Origin: Ceratotherium simum simum
Lineage: Eukaryota > Chordata > Mammalia > Perissodactyla > Rhinocerotidae
DNA: 64,000 nucleotides
Reading direction: 5' to 3'
Assembly (NCBI RefSeq): GCF_000283155.1
Contig: NW_004454182.1
Span: 5,486,292 to 5,550,291, forward strand
Numbering within the stretch: position 1 is the stretch's first letter; every line of letters begins with the position of its first letter. Positions 34,240 to 44,960 of this stretch are shown here, in pieces. Position numbers and translations under genes: made by a program. The notes beneath the pieces were generated by a model that saw only the letters and a program-made list of their open reading frames with translations, had not been told where the DNA came from and did not search any database.

Positions 34240-34940
34240 CATCTGCGTGGCCCCTGGCAACAATCTTCCTGAGGTTCAGCTCCTCGGCCAAGGCAATGGG
34301 GTTGTCTGAGTTGGGGTTGCCTAGATGCAGAAGCTGGGACAGGATTCAAGAGTTCATGATTCATTGGGTGAGCACGCTTCAGGAGAAACCTGTACACAGG
34401 ATAGGGAAGGAGAAGAGCTGAGCATGGGTGTGGGCTCAGGTAAATCTCATCTTGGCTTGATCTACGGGTAGTTCTAGAGCATAAACCAATCCTCTGCACC
34501 ACTGCTTCCCCGCCTCCAGTCTCGAGGCTATGGAGCCAGCCTTTTGTATCCCCTCCTGCAGTCAGTCAATGGCTATGGGCCAACTTGCTGGTCCAGGTGA
34601 CTCCCGTCAGAAGAGGGTGATTCTCCTGAGAATGGGGCAGCTGGGAGCCCCACGGCCAACACTCACACCAGGCGGGGGTTGGGTGCAGCAGGCCTGCTAT
34701 AGGGAGTCTGTGGGAGGGTCCAATAATACCTACCACAGGGGCTGATATCACAGCTCTCAGGAGGAGAGTGAAGTTATGGGAGATTGTGCAGGAAAAGTGA
34801 CATAACTGAAATGATAAACCAAGTGATCCTGTGTGACAATGTTAAATTAGCTAGATAGAATTTGTTTTGTTTTTCTTCTTAATAAGGAAACTATGCTGCT
34901 TACCATTATTAAGGTCTTTGCAAATATAATCAAATTTTTA
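34240..34940. other. GC-richer unassigned segment
   Basis: From about 34,240 to 34,760 base composition is clearly more GC-rich than its surroundings, with a few CpGs but no CpG island. Short open stretches occur on both strands (34,530-34,745 plus; 34,137-34,502 minus) with no domain. An unidentified old repeat, LTR or pseudogene is possible. Confidence 0.35.
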
Positions 34941-34947
34941 AAAATCA

Positions 34948-35140
34948 GGCCGGCCCCATGGCTTAGCAGTTAAATGCACATGCTCCGCTGCTGGCGGCCC
35001 GGGTTCGGATCCCGGGCGTGCACCAACACACCGCTTCTCCGGCCATGCTGAGGCCGCGTCCCACATACAGCAACTAGAAGGATGTGCAGCTATGACATAC
35101 AACTATCTACTGGGGCTTTGGGGGAAAAAATAAATAAATA
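34948..35140 (+). mobile_element. ERE SINE, sense, short form
   Basis: Head GGCCGGCCCCATGGCTTAGC at 34,948 and B box 'cccgggttcggatcccggg' near 35,000-35,015, the best-preserved B box in the window. It ends 'tactggggctttgggggaaa' then A-rich, lacking the doubled 3' module. Target-site duplication is not clear because both flanks are A-rich. Confidence 0.93.
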
Positions 35141-35157
35141 AAAGTTTAAAAAAAAGA

Positions 35158-35610
35158 AAAATGTATCAAGCATCTACTATGTAGGCTTAGATGGATAGAT
35201 CCAGTGATGAGAAAGATATACAACCCGGGAAAAGCTGACTGTCTAGAGTAGGATGCAGATGTGAAACAAATAAATTATAATACAGTACTAGGAGCATACC
35301 AATGAAAAGTTTGTAAGAAGCACAAAGAAGGAAGTGATTGATTAAATCTATTGAGAGACAGAAAAGGTCCAAAAGTTTTCCTAGAAAAGGTGATTTCTCT
35401 GTTTGGTTTGGAATGACAAGCAGAAATTTTTCTAGTGGTAGAGACAAAGTTGGTGAAAGAAGGGTGAGAATTCCAGAACAAGAGGCAGCAGCCCAGAGAC
35501 AGGAGCTATGAAATGCAGCATGTTTAAGCCAATATAGAGAATGGGGCAATGCTGACATTTCAAGTTGGATGTAGGGAGTGACAGGAAATAAGGTTAGAGA
35601 ATTAGTAATC
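35158..35610 (-). repeat. L2, antisense
   Basis: 'caagcatctactatgtagg' at the left end, then 'gaaaaggtgatttctctg', 'gtgagaattccagaacaagag gcagcagc' follow the antisense L2 order. A further L2-like piece may continue at 36,062-36,190 after the MIR and MER5 insertions. Confidence 0.55.
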
Positions 35611-35627
35611 ATAATACGTCATCATAA

Positions 35628-35856
35628 TAATCCCTGACATGTATTGAGCACTCAATATATACCAGACATAGAACTGTGGTTAATTAATCTTCACACAAAT
35701 CCTGTGGAATAACTCATCCTTATTTTATGGATAAGAGAATGGAGAGTCAGTTGTGACTGACCCAGGGTCATGCTCGTTGGTGGAGGGATGGTGTAAATCA
35801 AGCATGCTGACTCCAAAACTTACACTTCTAATGACTGTACTATACAGACTCCTAAG
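35628..35856 (-). repeat. MIR SINE, antisense
   Basis: 'catgtattgagcactcaatat', 'taatcttcacacaaatcctg', 'ggataagagaatggagagtc' and 'actgtactatacaga' are in reversed MIR order. Confidence 0.8.
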
Positions 35857-35877
35857 ATCTTACATTTCCCTCTACAC

Positions 35878-36061
35878 CAATGGCTCTCAAACTTTAGCGT
35901 GCATCAGAATCATCTGGAAAGCTTGTTAAAACGCCGATTGAGGGGTCCACTCCCAAATTTTCTTATTCTTCAGTAGGTCTGGAGTTGGACCCAAGAATTT
36001 GTGTTTCTACAGGTTCTCAGGTGATGCTGTTGATCCTCAGACCACCCTTTGAGACCCTCTG
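35878..36061. mobile_element. MER5A-type hAT MITE
   Basis: CAATGGCTCTCAAACTTTAG at the left; 'gcatcagaatcatctgg', 'cttcagtaggtctgg', 'ttctcaggtgatgctg' inside; CTTTGAGACCCTCTG at the right. The terminal inverted repeats are recognisable and the length is that of a full MER5A. Confidence 0.88.
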
Positions 36062-36199
36062 CCCTGGAAAATTAGGGAGAAGCAGAAGTGACTGCATCCA
36101 AAGGGGAGCTGTGGTCAGATGAAGTTTTCAGTTACGTGCCCGAGGCAATGGTGTAGAAGAGATGAAACTGGTACAATCCAAGCTGTGGCAGTAGGAAGA

Positions 36200-36605
36200 C
36201 AATACTGATTCTTCCCTTCTGTAAGCTGAAGTTAACATTACTGCCTTCTTCATAAGGTTTTTGTGAAAATCGAATGGGTTAAACACATGAAGAAAGGAGC
36301 ATAATGAGGGCTGGCCTGGTGGTGTAGTGATTAAGTTCACGTGCTCCACCTGGTGGCCCACGGTTCCCAGGCTCAGATCCCGGGTGTGGACCTACGCACC
36401 ACTCATCAAGCCATGCTGTGGTGGTGTCCCACATACAAAATAGAGGAAGATGGGCACAGACGTTAGCTAATGGCTAATCTTCCTCAGCAAAAAGAGGAAG
36501 ATTGGCAATGGATGTTAGCTGATAGCTGAACTTCTTCACAAAAAAAAAAGAAAGAAATGAGCATAATACCTAGCAAGAAGCATAGCAAATATTAGCTATT
36601 ATTAT
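36200..36605 (+). repeat. MIR SINE split by an ERE
   Basis: The left piece has 'ctgccttcttcataaggttt ttgtgaaaatcgaatgggtt'. The right piece (from about 36,560) has 'gcatagcaaatattagctatt attat'. Without the ERE they join as one sense MIR 3' half. Confidence 0.65.
36297..36567 (+). mobile_element. ERE SINE, sense, inside a MIR, 9-bp TSD
   Basis: Head GAGGGCTGGCCTGGTGGTGT (about 36,306), B-box-like 'ggctcagatcccggg', doubled 3' module and an A-rich tail to about 36,550. Duplication GAGCATAAT at 36,297-36,305 and 36,559-36,567. Confidence 0.95.
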
Positions 36606-36893
36606 AGGAGGGAGAAGGAGTCTGGGATAACTCCAGGGAGTTTCTGGCTTGAAAGTCTAAGTAGACTGCTTTGCTTAGAGTTCCTGGTGTACTCAACACA
36701 GGTTTATCCTTCTAGGTCTTCTTTTGTGTTATGCCCCACGTGGCATTCCTTCCCCCCCTCCCCCAAATTCCTATTGAGTATTATGCAAGGGTGCATGTGG
36801 GAGGGGAAGGGGGCATGGCAGGAGTTGAAACGAGACCAGGAGCCAGAGCCCAGTCTTTTCACCAAACATTGTACTGATAAAGAAGTTAGGTTT
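36606..36893. other. Unassigned spacer
   Basis: No gene or repeat family recognised; a C-rich run lies near 36,750-36,765. Confidence 0.4.
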
Positions 36894-37124
36894 AAAAGTC
36901 CATTCTTTCTTTTTTTCTTTCTTTATTTTTCGTGAGGAAGATTAGCCCTGAGCTAACATCTGTGCCCATCTTCCTCTATTTTATGGGGGACATCTGTCAC
37001 AGCATGGCTTGATGAGCGGTGTGTAGGTCCATACCCAGGATCTGAACCTGCGAACCCCCAGGCCACAGAAGTGGAGGGTGCCAACCCAGTGACTACACCA
37101 CCAGGCCTGCCCCAAAAGTCCATT
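36894..37124 (-). mobile_element. ERE SINE, antisense, perfect 11-bp TSD
   Basis: Element at about 36,905-37,113: T-rich start, 'gaggaagattagccctgagc', reverse B box 'ggatctgaacc' and a CCAGGCCTGCCCC head. Duplication AAAAGTCCATT at 36,894-36,904 and 37,114-37,124. Confidence 0.95.
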
Positions 37125-38449
37125 ACTTTTAAAGGGATCTATAGAGACCTCTTCCTTCTTGCTGCCTTCCTACTCACCCATCCCTCAACCTTCTCAATAT
37201 ATAAAGACAAATCCTGTGACTTTTCATCTAACGTTTTCACATCCTCTTCATTTACATGGTCTCTTGAGAATCTGTGTGAAAACATGAGGAATGTGTTTTT
37301 AAAGGAAATGAATGTGACGATGTCAGTGACACACGTTAGATTTCTTAGGCAATCCCTAAATGCATTAAAATACACACTACGCATCAAGAACTAGATTGTA
37401 TCATGGGTAATCTAACTCTGATGGGGGAGCCATTATTCTGTAAGAACTGATTTCAGTGATGTTTTAAGATTAAGACAGAAAAAGAAAAAGTGGTGTAACA
37501 TCTGTTCCTCTTCGGGAAATTAAGGATGTAAATGAATGCTTATTTTTCTACGTAGTCATCTAAAAAGATGCCAGGAGACAATTAAGTGTATGGAATGTGA
37601 TTAAAATCATTTCTTTTAGTTTTCGATGTTTGATAGAATTCATTATTTCTTTTCTGGTGAAGGTTTTTATTTGTTTAAATAGAGTGTTTTGGTCATCTAG
37701 GTCTAACATTACATAATTATATCCCAATAATTGTATATTTCTAAAGGCAAAACTATAAGTGAAACTTAAGATTTCCAATATTCACTAGTAAAAATCATGT
37801 CCACAAAAGCACAATATATCATCTCAATTTATTCAGAGATGCCTTTGTATGTTACTTGATGTTACTGTAAATGATAAACAAAATGTTGATATTATTTCAT
37901 TAACTTTATTGCTTTTGTAATGTTTGATTAAATCCACTTCCAATTATTCTAGGCAAGTAAACAATTTTTTTAAAAAATTTCTCAGACATATTTTAGAATA
38001 TCTCAACAAGATGTGGTTGATGGTGGTTCAAAGTTTTCAGATTCACACTCAAATAGAGCATTGTGTAGAAGATCTCCAAAAGTACAAGACTCATCCAAAC
38101 TGAATAACATTTAAAGAGCAAAGAATTCAGAAAAATGTCAAAGGATGAGTTCCCACCCTGCCCCCACCCAACCCACGAACGAGTTTCTGACATTGGAAAT
38201 AAGATTGCGTGCCCTCTATTGCTAGGAAGGCAGCGTGTAATTAATGGTAAGTTGAATTGTTTCCTAAGATGTATAGGAGTTTTTCAGAGATTGCCAATGT
38301 CACAAATCACTATATGAAATCCTTGCACATTTTCTTATTCACCAGTGGGTGTTACTAGGAAACAAGTTTAATTGTAACTTGTTCTCAGGGTATTAGTATG
38401 ACTTGTCTGTATTGTCCTGACATTTTAGTGATAGAAGGTGGTTTTTTAC
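37125..38449. other. Unassigned, repeat-poor
   Basis: Opposing open stretches at 37,071-37,394 (plus) and 37,139-37,387 (minus) have no recognisable domain; the first starts inside an ERE. No repeats seen. Confidence 0.4.
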
Positions 38450-38800
38450 GGGAAACAAAACGCAGGCTGACAAAATGAAAATCAACCAAGTTGAATCAGT
38501 ATGCATATTTTTCTGAGTCACCATGCCCCTTGCTGAGCTCTGGCAAACTAGTTTTACTCATCTTTGTAGGCGAAGCACAATGAGCAACCACTGTAACAGC
38601 TAGAGTTTAGAAGTCAGCAGCTGCAGAGAGGAGAATGATTCAGATACCCACACGTGTTGCCCACCGTCCTGGCAGCATAAACAACAGAGAACAAGATTTT
38701 TCCCTTAAATGTCTTAGGATCTTTCTAAACATCTCAGTAGAACATTTGCCTTGCGATAATTCCTTATTTAGATCGATACTTTAGAAATCTTTTTAGTTTG
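38450..38800. other. Repeat-poor block resembling a regulatory element
   Basis: Several factor-like motifs occur within 200 bp: ATGCATAT (about 38,501), CTGAGTCA (about 38,513), E-boxes CAGCTG (38,618-38,623) and CACGTG (38,651-38,656), and ATAAACAACA (about 38,678). Such clustering fits an enhancer, but each motif is short enough to occur by chance. Confidence 0.28.
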
Positions 38801-38959
38801 TGTTTTAAGCAGTGCCACTTTGTTGTTGACTCAAATATTTTTCTTCTTTTCCCTCAGTGAGAAAACTAAAATTGCTTTTCCTCAGACAGAACTTTATATT
38901 TCAGGCTGTCTGTTTTTAGCATAATTTAAAGGACAAAATTTCCCCTTAGCCTTCTTTAC

Positions 38960-39105
38960 TTCTTCAATAAACATTTATTGAGCACAATTATGTGGAAAGC
39001 TCTACACTAGATGTTATGGAAATTCACAGATAAATAAGACATGGCTCCTGGTCTTCAAAGATTTGCAATTTAACCAGGATGCAATGTATACATGTACTTG
39101 TAGAG
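38960..39105 (-). repeat. L2 3'-end fragment, antisense
   Basis: 'aataaacatttattgagcac', 'gaaagctctacactagatg' and 'taagacatggctcctggtc ttcaaag' give the antisense L2 end. Confidence 0.6.
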
Positions 39106-40387
39106 AAAGAAAAAAATGATATTATGAAATTAATGCATCTACATTTTTGAAGTAATTGGTTCATTTAATTCATTTATCTTCCTTTATGCAAATCGTTTAG
39201 TAAGTCCCCTTTTTATTTTTAAAACCACTATAATTTTTAAAATTAAAAAAAACACAGACTTCAGTTGGTCGTTTCTATACTCTTTGATAAAGTATAACCT
39301 ATGATGATATACTTTTCTGAAAATGCTTCCTCATCTAGAACAAACTAGATTTCATTTTTCTTTCTCTTTTGAACTTCATTTTTCTTTTTACACTGTTCCG
39401 TTCATTAAACGAATGATTGTTTTCTGTTAAAGTGATCTCTGCTTTACTGTCTAATCACTTATCTGTTGCAACTGTGGGTCTTCTTATTAAAAGAGAGAGA
39501 AGCATCGAGTTAACATATAGAATGAGTTCTAGAAATATGCCCCGTCAGGCCAAATTAGTGATTTTATAGACCTTCAAAATAAAATTTTACTAAACAATTT
39601 AATAGTCATATAATGGAAGAAGAATACCGATTTAAACAAGGCTGACCATTACATGTGTGAGTAGAAAGACATTAGGCCAACTGTTACTGAAAATGACTAT
39701 TATTTAGTGGTTATTTTGTTCCCTTTTTGTATTGTAATGAAACTATTTAATCCCACACTCTAATGACTAATCTGTGGGTCTATAGTGATTTCCATTTCAT
39801 CAAAATTAGCTTTGCCATGAAGAGAGCACAACCTTTTTTAGAAACTAATAGTTGTTTTCCTTTGTTCTCCCCTTCACAGCTGCATATTACTAAAAGCTAG
39901 CTTTTCTATTATTTTCCAAAATATTTTCAATAAAAAATTGCAGAATCCCCCTGAAGGCTTGTTTTTATCTATTTGTCCATGCCACAAGAAAGTCACTCAT
40001 ATCCAGACATTGGTGATGACTTTTGGCCACTTGTTTACAGAGGCCTTTATAGACTCTGCCAGTCTAGGCAAAGTTGGGGATGCCCATCTTGCTCAGAGCA
40101 GTGCTCAGAGACCCAGCCCTGAATTATTTCATGTCAGAAATTCCCATGAAGCCATCACCTCTCTTGGATGGAGTTGGGACTTTCTTCTACTTTAATTCCT
40201 GAGTTAGCACTAACATCTGAGCAGCTGAGGCTTTTCCAAAGAAAGTACCAGGCTATCCTCCAACATTTGGCTGCTCCAAGACTTACCCAAGTACAGACCC
40301 TTTGTATGCCATTTAAATGAACACTTTTGTAATACTGTGAGTAATAAAGTTTTTCAATCTGTGACAGAAACATTAAGCATATTTTAT
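39106..40387. other. Unassigned, repeat-poor
   Basis: AT-rich; no gene or repeat recognised. Open stretches at 39,938-40,195 (plus) and 40,155-40,373 (minus) show no domain. Confidence 0.4.
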
Positions 40388-40490
40388 AAATAATAATACC
40401 AGCAAACCTTTATTGAATGCTTACTATGTACTGTTGTAAGTGGGACCATTGGGAGTGATTCACGTAGATAACTCACATTTGGAAAATCCA
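40388..40490 (-). repeat. MIR fragment, antisense
   Basis: 'aataataccagcaaaccttta ttgaatgcttactatg' followed by 'agataactcacatttgg'; the right half is lost. Confidence 0.55.
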
Positions 40491-41837
40491 GCAATGCAAT
40501 TGTCTTCTGGTCATACTCGATTCTTCAGAAGCTGTGAATGAACTCCCTAACTTTTTGTCAAAGAAATTCGCTAGCATATAGGGGCTATTGTAATCATCAC
40601 TGTAATCACTTTCATATGATTCTTGCAAAACTATCACAGTCTTATAAGCGGAGTAAATGTACTCATTAACCCAAAGTGGAACATGATTGTAAATCTGTTC
40701 ACTTGGGTAAATTTCTTCACCTCAGTCTAAACCTTTCTTAAAATTTCCATCTCAGTTCTGCTTCTTTCACAAAGGAAATTTGACATTTTCACATAGATAA
40801 TAACTAGGGGAAAAGGAAAAATCAGTACTTTGGGGGCAAGCATGTCTTCGAACTCAACAAAGTGAGGTTTTTCTATAGATAGAAACCAGTTCCTGTGCTA
40901 TCGTCTGTTGTTAAAAAAATTTTTTGATCTTGTTCAGAGTCAGCCCTTAGGGTTTTGCAAGTAGGTGTCATTGTGTCTCAAGTCCCCTGCTGTGAAAATC
41001 AACTTGCATTTGAATGTGCATCTTGACCCATAAACGTCACTCTGGTCCACTGAGCATCCAACTTCAACATTTCCTGTTGTAAAATGGACAATGTGAAACA
41101 ATTTTTTTTTTCCTTGAGAAGGAGGCCTATGACAGAGTATTTGTGTATGTCTGTGACTAAGTGTAGCACGGACCGGAGCAATTGCAACACTCAGAGTTTA
41201 AGTGCTGGTCTTCGCCTATTGAGCAAGAGGATACGAGCCAACAAAGTTTCTGAAAAATAGCAGATTATCGTTTCTGTTTCCAACTCACTTCTCCCTTTCA
41301 CAGGATTGCATTCACCCGGGTTACCCTTAGTCTCTAGCTTAACACTTTGCATCAAAGTGAGGATATATCAAATTCTCTCTCTCCTATTCACTTCCCTGCT
41401 TTCTCTTCCCCTCTACTTGCCACATACAAACTTTATTCATCTTTAAATCCACATGTATAGCCCAATGCATAGGATAGTAGGCCTGCACTGAGGAGTGAAT
41501 GAATGACCGCGTGCACACGTGAACAGTGCAGGAGATAGTGCTGCCCACATGCATTATAATTTTTTGTAAAGAATCTCAGGGTTATATGCCGCTATTTTAG
41601 ATACAGCAAAAGTCATCCGAAAATTAGAGCACAAAGCCATTTTTTAATCTGATTTCTGACAAATGCTTGCTATTATCTAACCAAATTTGATATCTGATTG
41701 ATTGATTGATTGATTGCAATCTAGCAGAAGTATGTGACCCCACTGGAGTTTTTATCTAACTTGGAGAAGCCATACATGGAAAGCTTATTTCCCTGCTGGG
41801 TCTTCATGTCAAAAGGCTCGAGAAAAAAACAGAGAGA
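40491..41837. other. Unassigned, repeat-poor; short (TGAT)n at right
   Basis: A (GATT)n tract lies at 41,693-41,716. Otherwise no gene or repeat recognised. Confidence 0.4.
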
Positions 41838-41945
41838 GAATTAACATTTACTGAGCCCAGACTCAGCACCTAAGTACTTTCCCTGTGTCCAGGGTTCTCT
41901 TGACAATATTTATGAATCTGGTGAAGTAGGGTCAGGGGAGCAGGT
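41838..41945 (-). repeat. MIR fragment, antisense
   Basis: 'attaacatttactgagccc', 'gcacctaagtactttccc' and 'ttgacaatatttatgaatctg gtgaagtagg' fit a reversed MIR 3' half. Confidence 0.55.
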
Positions 41946-42588
41946 GGACCACCAGTCAAACTCGTATTACTCCATGGTGGATAATCCAATTTTTGGTAAA
42001 ACTAAGGTATGCTCTTCCTCGACTATATTTAAGGATTGACTCTCTTGAGGACATTCCTCTTTTAGCCTTTTACTAGAGAAAGGGCAAAGGAAGAGAAAGC
42101 TGATAAAAGTCACATGATAATCCATAAGCAGCTTTCATAGTAAAGGTTTGATGGACTAAAAAAAAAAGAAAGCTGGCTACAATGTTACTTTCTTGGTGGC
42201 TGTGATTGAGGTAGGTTGGGTATATATTCCATTCAACACCAAGGCAAGTTGACCGCTTCCACAGCAAAACATAAGCATTTGGTGTATAAACATGAAAAGT
42301 TGAGGTAAAATTTGTTAGTAAAAGAAGGGAGAAAAGATGTATGTAGAAGGTGGGAGGAGGCAGTTTCAATGGCTTTCAGAAAGATGGCCATGTGCACATT
42401 GGACGTGTCAATCTGAAATAAAATATGATTCCCAGTCATCCAATGTGGTGACAGAATCCAGTTGATGGGGCTCATGAAAGCAATTTGAAACATCTGCTGC
42501 TCCCGTTCAAAGGACTGAAATTCAGGGACTAATGTGTTAGTCATTCACAGAGAGGGCAAGCCTGTTAGTATTTAAGAACCAGCAAAAA

Positions 42589-42634
<46 letters not shown>

Positions 42635-43179
42635 AGGACTGTATAGCATTCTCTCACACAAGGAGAGTAGACATCAAGATGTTCTATGGTCCTAAATCAC
42701 TCAAGCCAGTGCCATCTACTATGTGAAAAAGCTCTGTGATTGTGTGGTATCACTGCCAATAACCATTGTCACCACATCCTGTCAAAGAAAAGGCCATTTG
42801 TTTCTGGAAGAAAAGCCTGGAATATATAACTGAGGTAGGTAAGGAGTTTTTAATGGAAATATAAGCCTTTAAATAAATAATTGTCTTTTCTGAGCACATT
42901 AAAAGAAACATATGTATAAAAATCATACTGAAAAAATTTATACTCAACGAAATTGTGACACTCACTCATCTAAAAAGCTTTGCTCATTCAAACCAGAGAG
43001 ATTGATCACAGAAAGGAGATAAAAAAAAATTCCCTGAAAGAGAAGGGAAATAATTTAGCAGTAAATCATGGAGCAGGGCTAACATGAATCACAGAAAAAG
43101 GTACCAGCTCTTATGATTTAGGTGACATATAAAAAATAGCCCTTCGTGGATTGACAGTTATAGGTATAAATGATAAAAT
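41946..43179. other. Unassigned, with (CA)n
   Basis: Contains the (CA)n at 42,590-42,634. Overlapping minus-strand open stretches (42,073-42,369 and 42,233-42,544) show no recognisable domain. Confidence 0.4.
42590..42634. repeat. (CA)n microsatellite
   Basis: About 22 CA units with a single CG substitution near the right end; the longest dinucleotide tract in the window. Confidence 0.97.
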
Positions 43180-44960
43180 TATTCAGCAGTGGTATGTTCT
43201 CTTCTTGCCATTTGTCATTTTGCATCTGATTACTTCTAAGAATTTAATTAAAGGGGCAACAGAGCCATATAGGCCTTTTGTGACTCTAACAATCAGCTAC
43301 CTTTTTAAGCCTTTTTAAAGAAAAATGTATCACTACTTTATCCTTTTGCTTTGTCTTTATTCAGTGCTCCATGCATCTTCATGATTGTTATTTTTCTTCT
43401 TTATATCATTTTAGGCTTGCAAGAAAAATTTATTAAGAAAACATTCAAAATAAAAGGCAAAGACATCCATTGTTGTTATTAACAGAGAAATTATTTTACT
43501 TTAAACATACTCTGAGAGACAATGAATAAGAACAGCTGCCTAACTGATGTCCCCAGATTTTATTTTCGAACTGCTAAATCAAATTGTACTTTTTCTCTCT
43601 GGCTCCCCAACTCAAAATAATGAATTTGTGCTTTGTGTGTGTATATATGTGAGCCCAGACACACACACACAAAGACCGTACATTTCATATCAGCATTATA
43701 GACATTTTTCTCTAACAGAACTGTAAATCAAAAGCTAGTGTTTACTATAGAAGGTGAATGACATCAGTTAAAAGTGTGTGTAAAAATGCAGTTTTAGCCA
43801 AGGGGGCCCCTTTACATATTGTACTTTAACTTGCCTAAACTGTAGAGTGGTGGTGTATTTTTTTCCTTTTCCTATACTGTACATTGTAGTGGCAAATGGG
43901 TTTATACAGATAAATCCTGCAATAAGGTATTCACTCTCAAAACTCTTAAGGAAAAATAAAAGTTTCGCGAACTATTGTGACCATTGTACAATGTGACCAA
44001 CCAATACATCCTTAAAAATACACCTGTGTGTGCATTTTTTTGCAATTAAGAATTGTTAATACTACAAGCCCAATTCACAGTCACTTTAAAGTTTTGCTTC
44101 AAACAACTTCAGCGTTTTAACTGACTAAACTAAAGCTTTTCTGTGCTTCCCTCCATCTCCCAGAGCAGAAATTAAATCAGTTTTAATTTATTTTATTTGC
44201 TAACACTGTGGATATAATTATTGCTGCCTAGTCTTTTTAATTGTTTTCAACTGGGTGCTCGTCTTTAAGTTGCAATAGACTTCTAATTCCACGTTGTTGA
44301 TATTCCCTTGATAATTCTGACAAAGCATCATAAATCCAGGTATTTAGGTTTATTGAATTTTGAAATGAGGTGATTAGTTGGCGCATGGATGAATGAGTTG
44401 ACGCAAAGCAAAATGAATTTTATGATTTACTATGGTTTACAAGTTCCCTTGGAACCATTATGTGTAAATTGTAAAATGTATTAAGAGGTAAGATATCACA
44501 TTTATAATCAGCTTGGCAAATTTTGCTCAAGTAAAGATATTCAAGCATTCTGCAAAAGAGTCACTGTTGAATAAGTGTTTGGCATACACAATTAATTTTC
44601 GCTGTGTTGTTTTACACTTCATCATTTATAAATCTAAGAGGCTAAAGTATAAGATGTCAGAGGCTCTGCGATCGATGCGGAACACCTCGCTGTGTCAGGT
44701 TTTAGGGTTTTAGGTTGTAGTCTAATGTTCGAGGTAATTACCAGATCAAAGTTCTAATAAGATGCATGTAACTGAGCATTTTACTTTAAACAAAAGGTTC
44801 ATCACATAATCCCTCGCTGATGGAGGCCATAAGCATATGGATTTTACATTCTTGCTCTTATGGCATATAATCCATACATTTAGTTTGGTGTTACGACAAT
44901 TGCGGCAATGTGTGCCCTTGTGTCCATTCACACTGTTAATTTAGATGGTAAATATTAATA
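43180..44960. other. Long repeat-free block resembling a cluster of conserved non-coding elements
   Basis: About 1.8 kb with no recognisable SINE, LINE, LTR or DNA transposon apart from a small TG/CA patch at 43,631-43,674. It holds many TAAT/ATTA cores ('aattaaatcagttttaattta', 'tataattattgctgcc', 'ctttttaattgttttc') and SOX-like ATTGTT/AACAAT cores. Absence of transposons over this span in a mammal often marks purifying selection. Confidence 0.35.
43631..43674. repeat. TG...CA inverted repeat (12-bp perfect arms)
   Basis: CTTTGTGTGTGT (43,631-43,642) is the exact reverse complement of ACACACACAAAG (43,663-43,674), with a 20-base spacer. It could form a hairpin in single-stranded DNA or RNA. 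Confidence 0.85.

Noticed and set aside
33793..34263. Longest open frame (156 codons, minus) and the overlapping plus-strand frame at 33,938-34,309
   Set aside because: Both run through an ERE SINE inserted in a MIR; the 'protein' is SINE sequence read through.
41696..41716. (GATT)n tract as a regulatory array
   Set aside because: Only about five units of a common simple repeat; no further support.
42590..42634. Short regular repeats as a possible CRISPR-like array
   Set aside because: A plain CA microsatellite in a mammalian genome; no repeat-spacer structure anywhere in the window.
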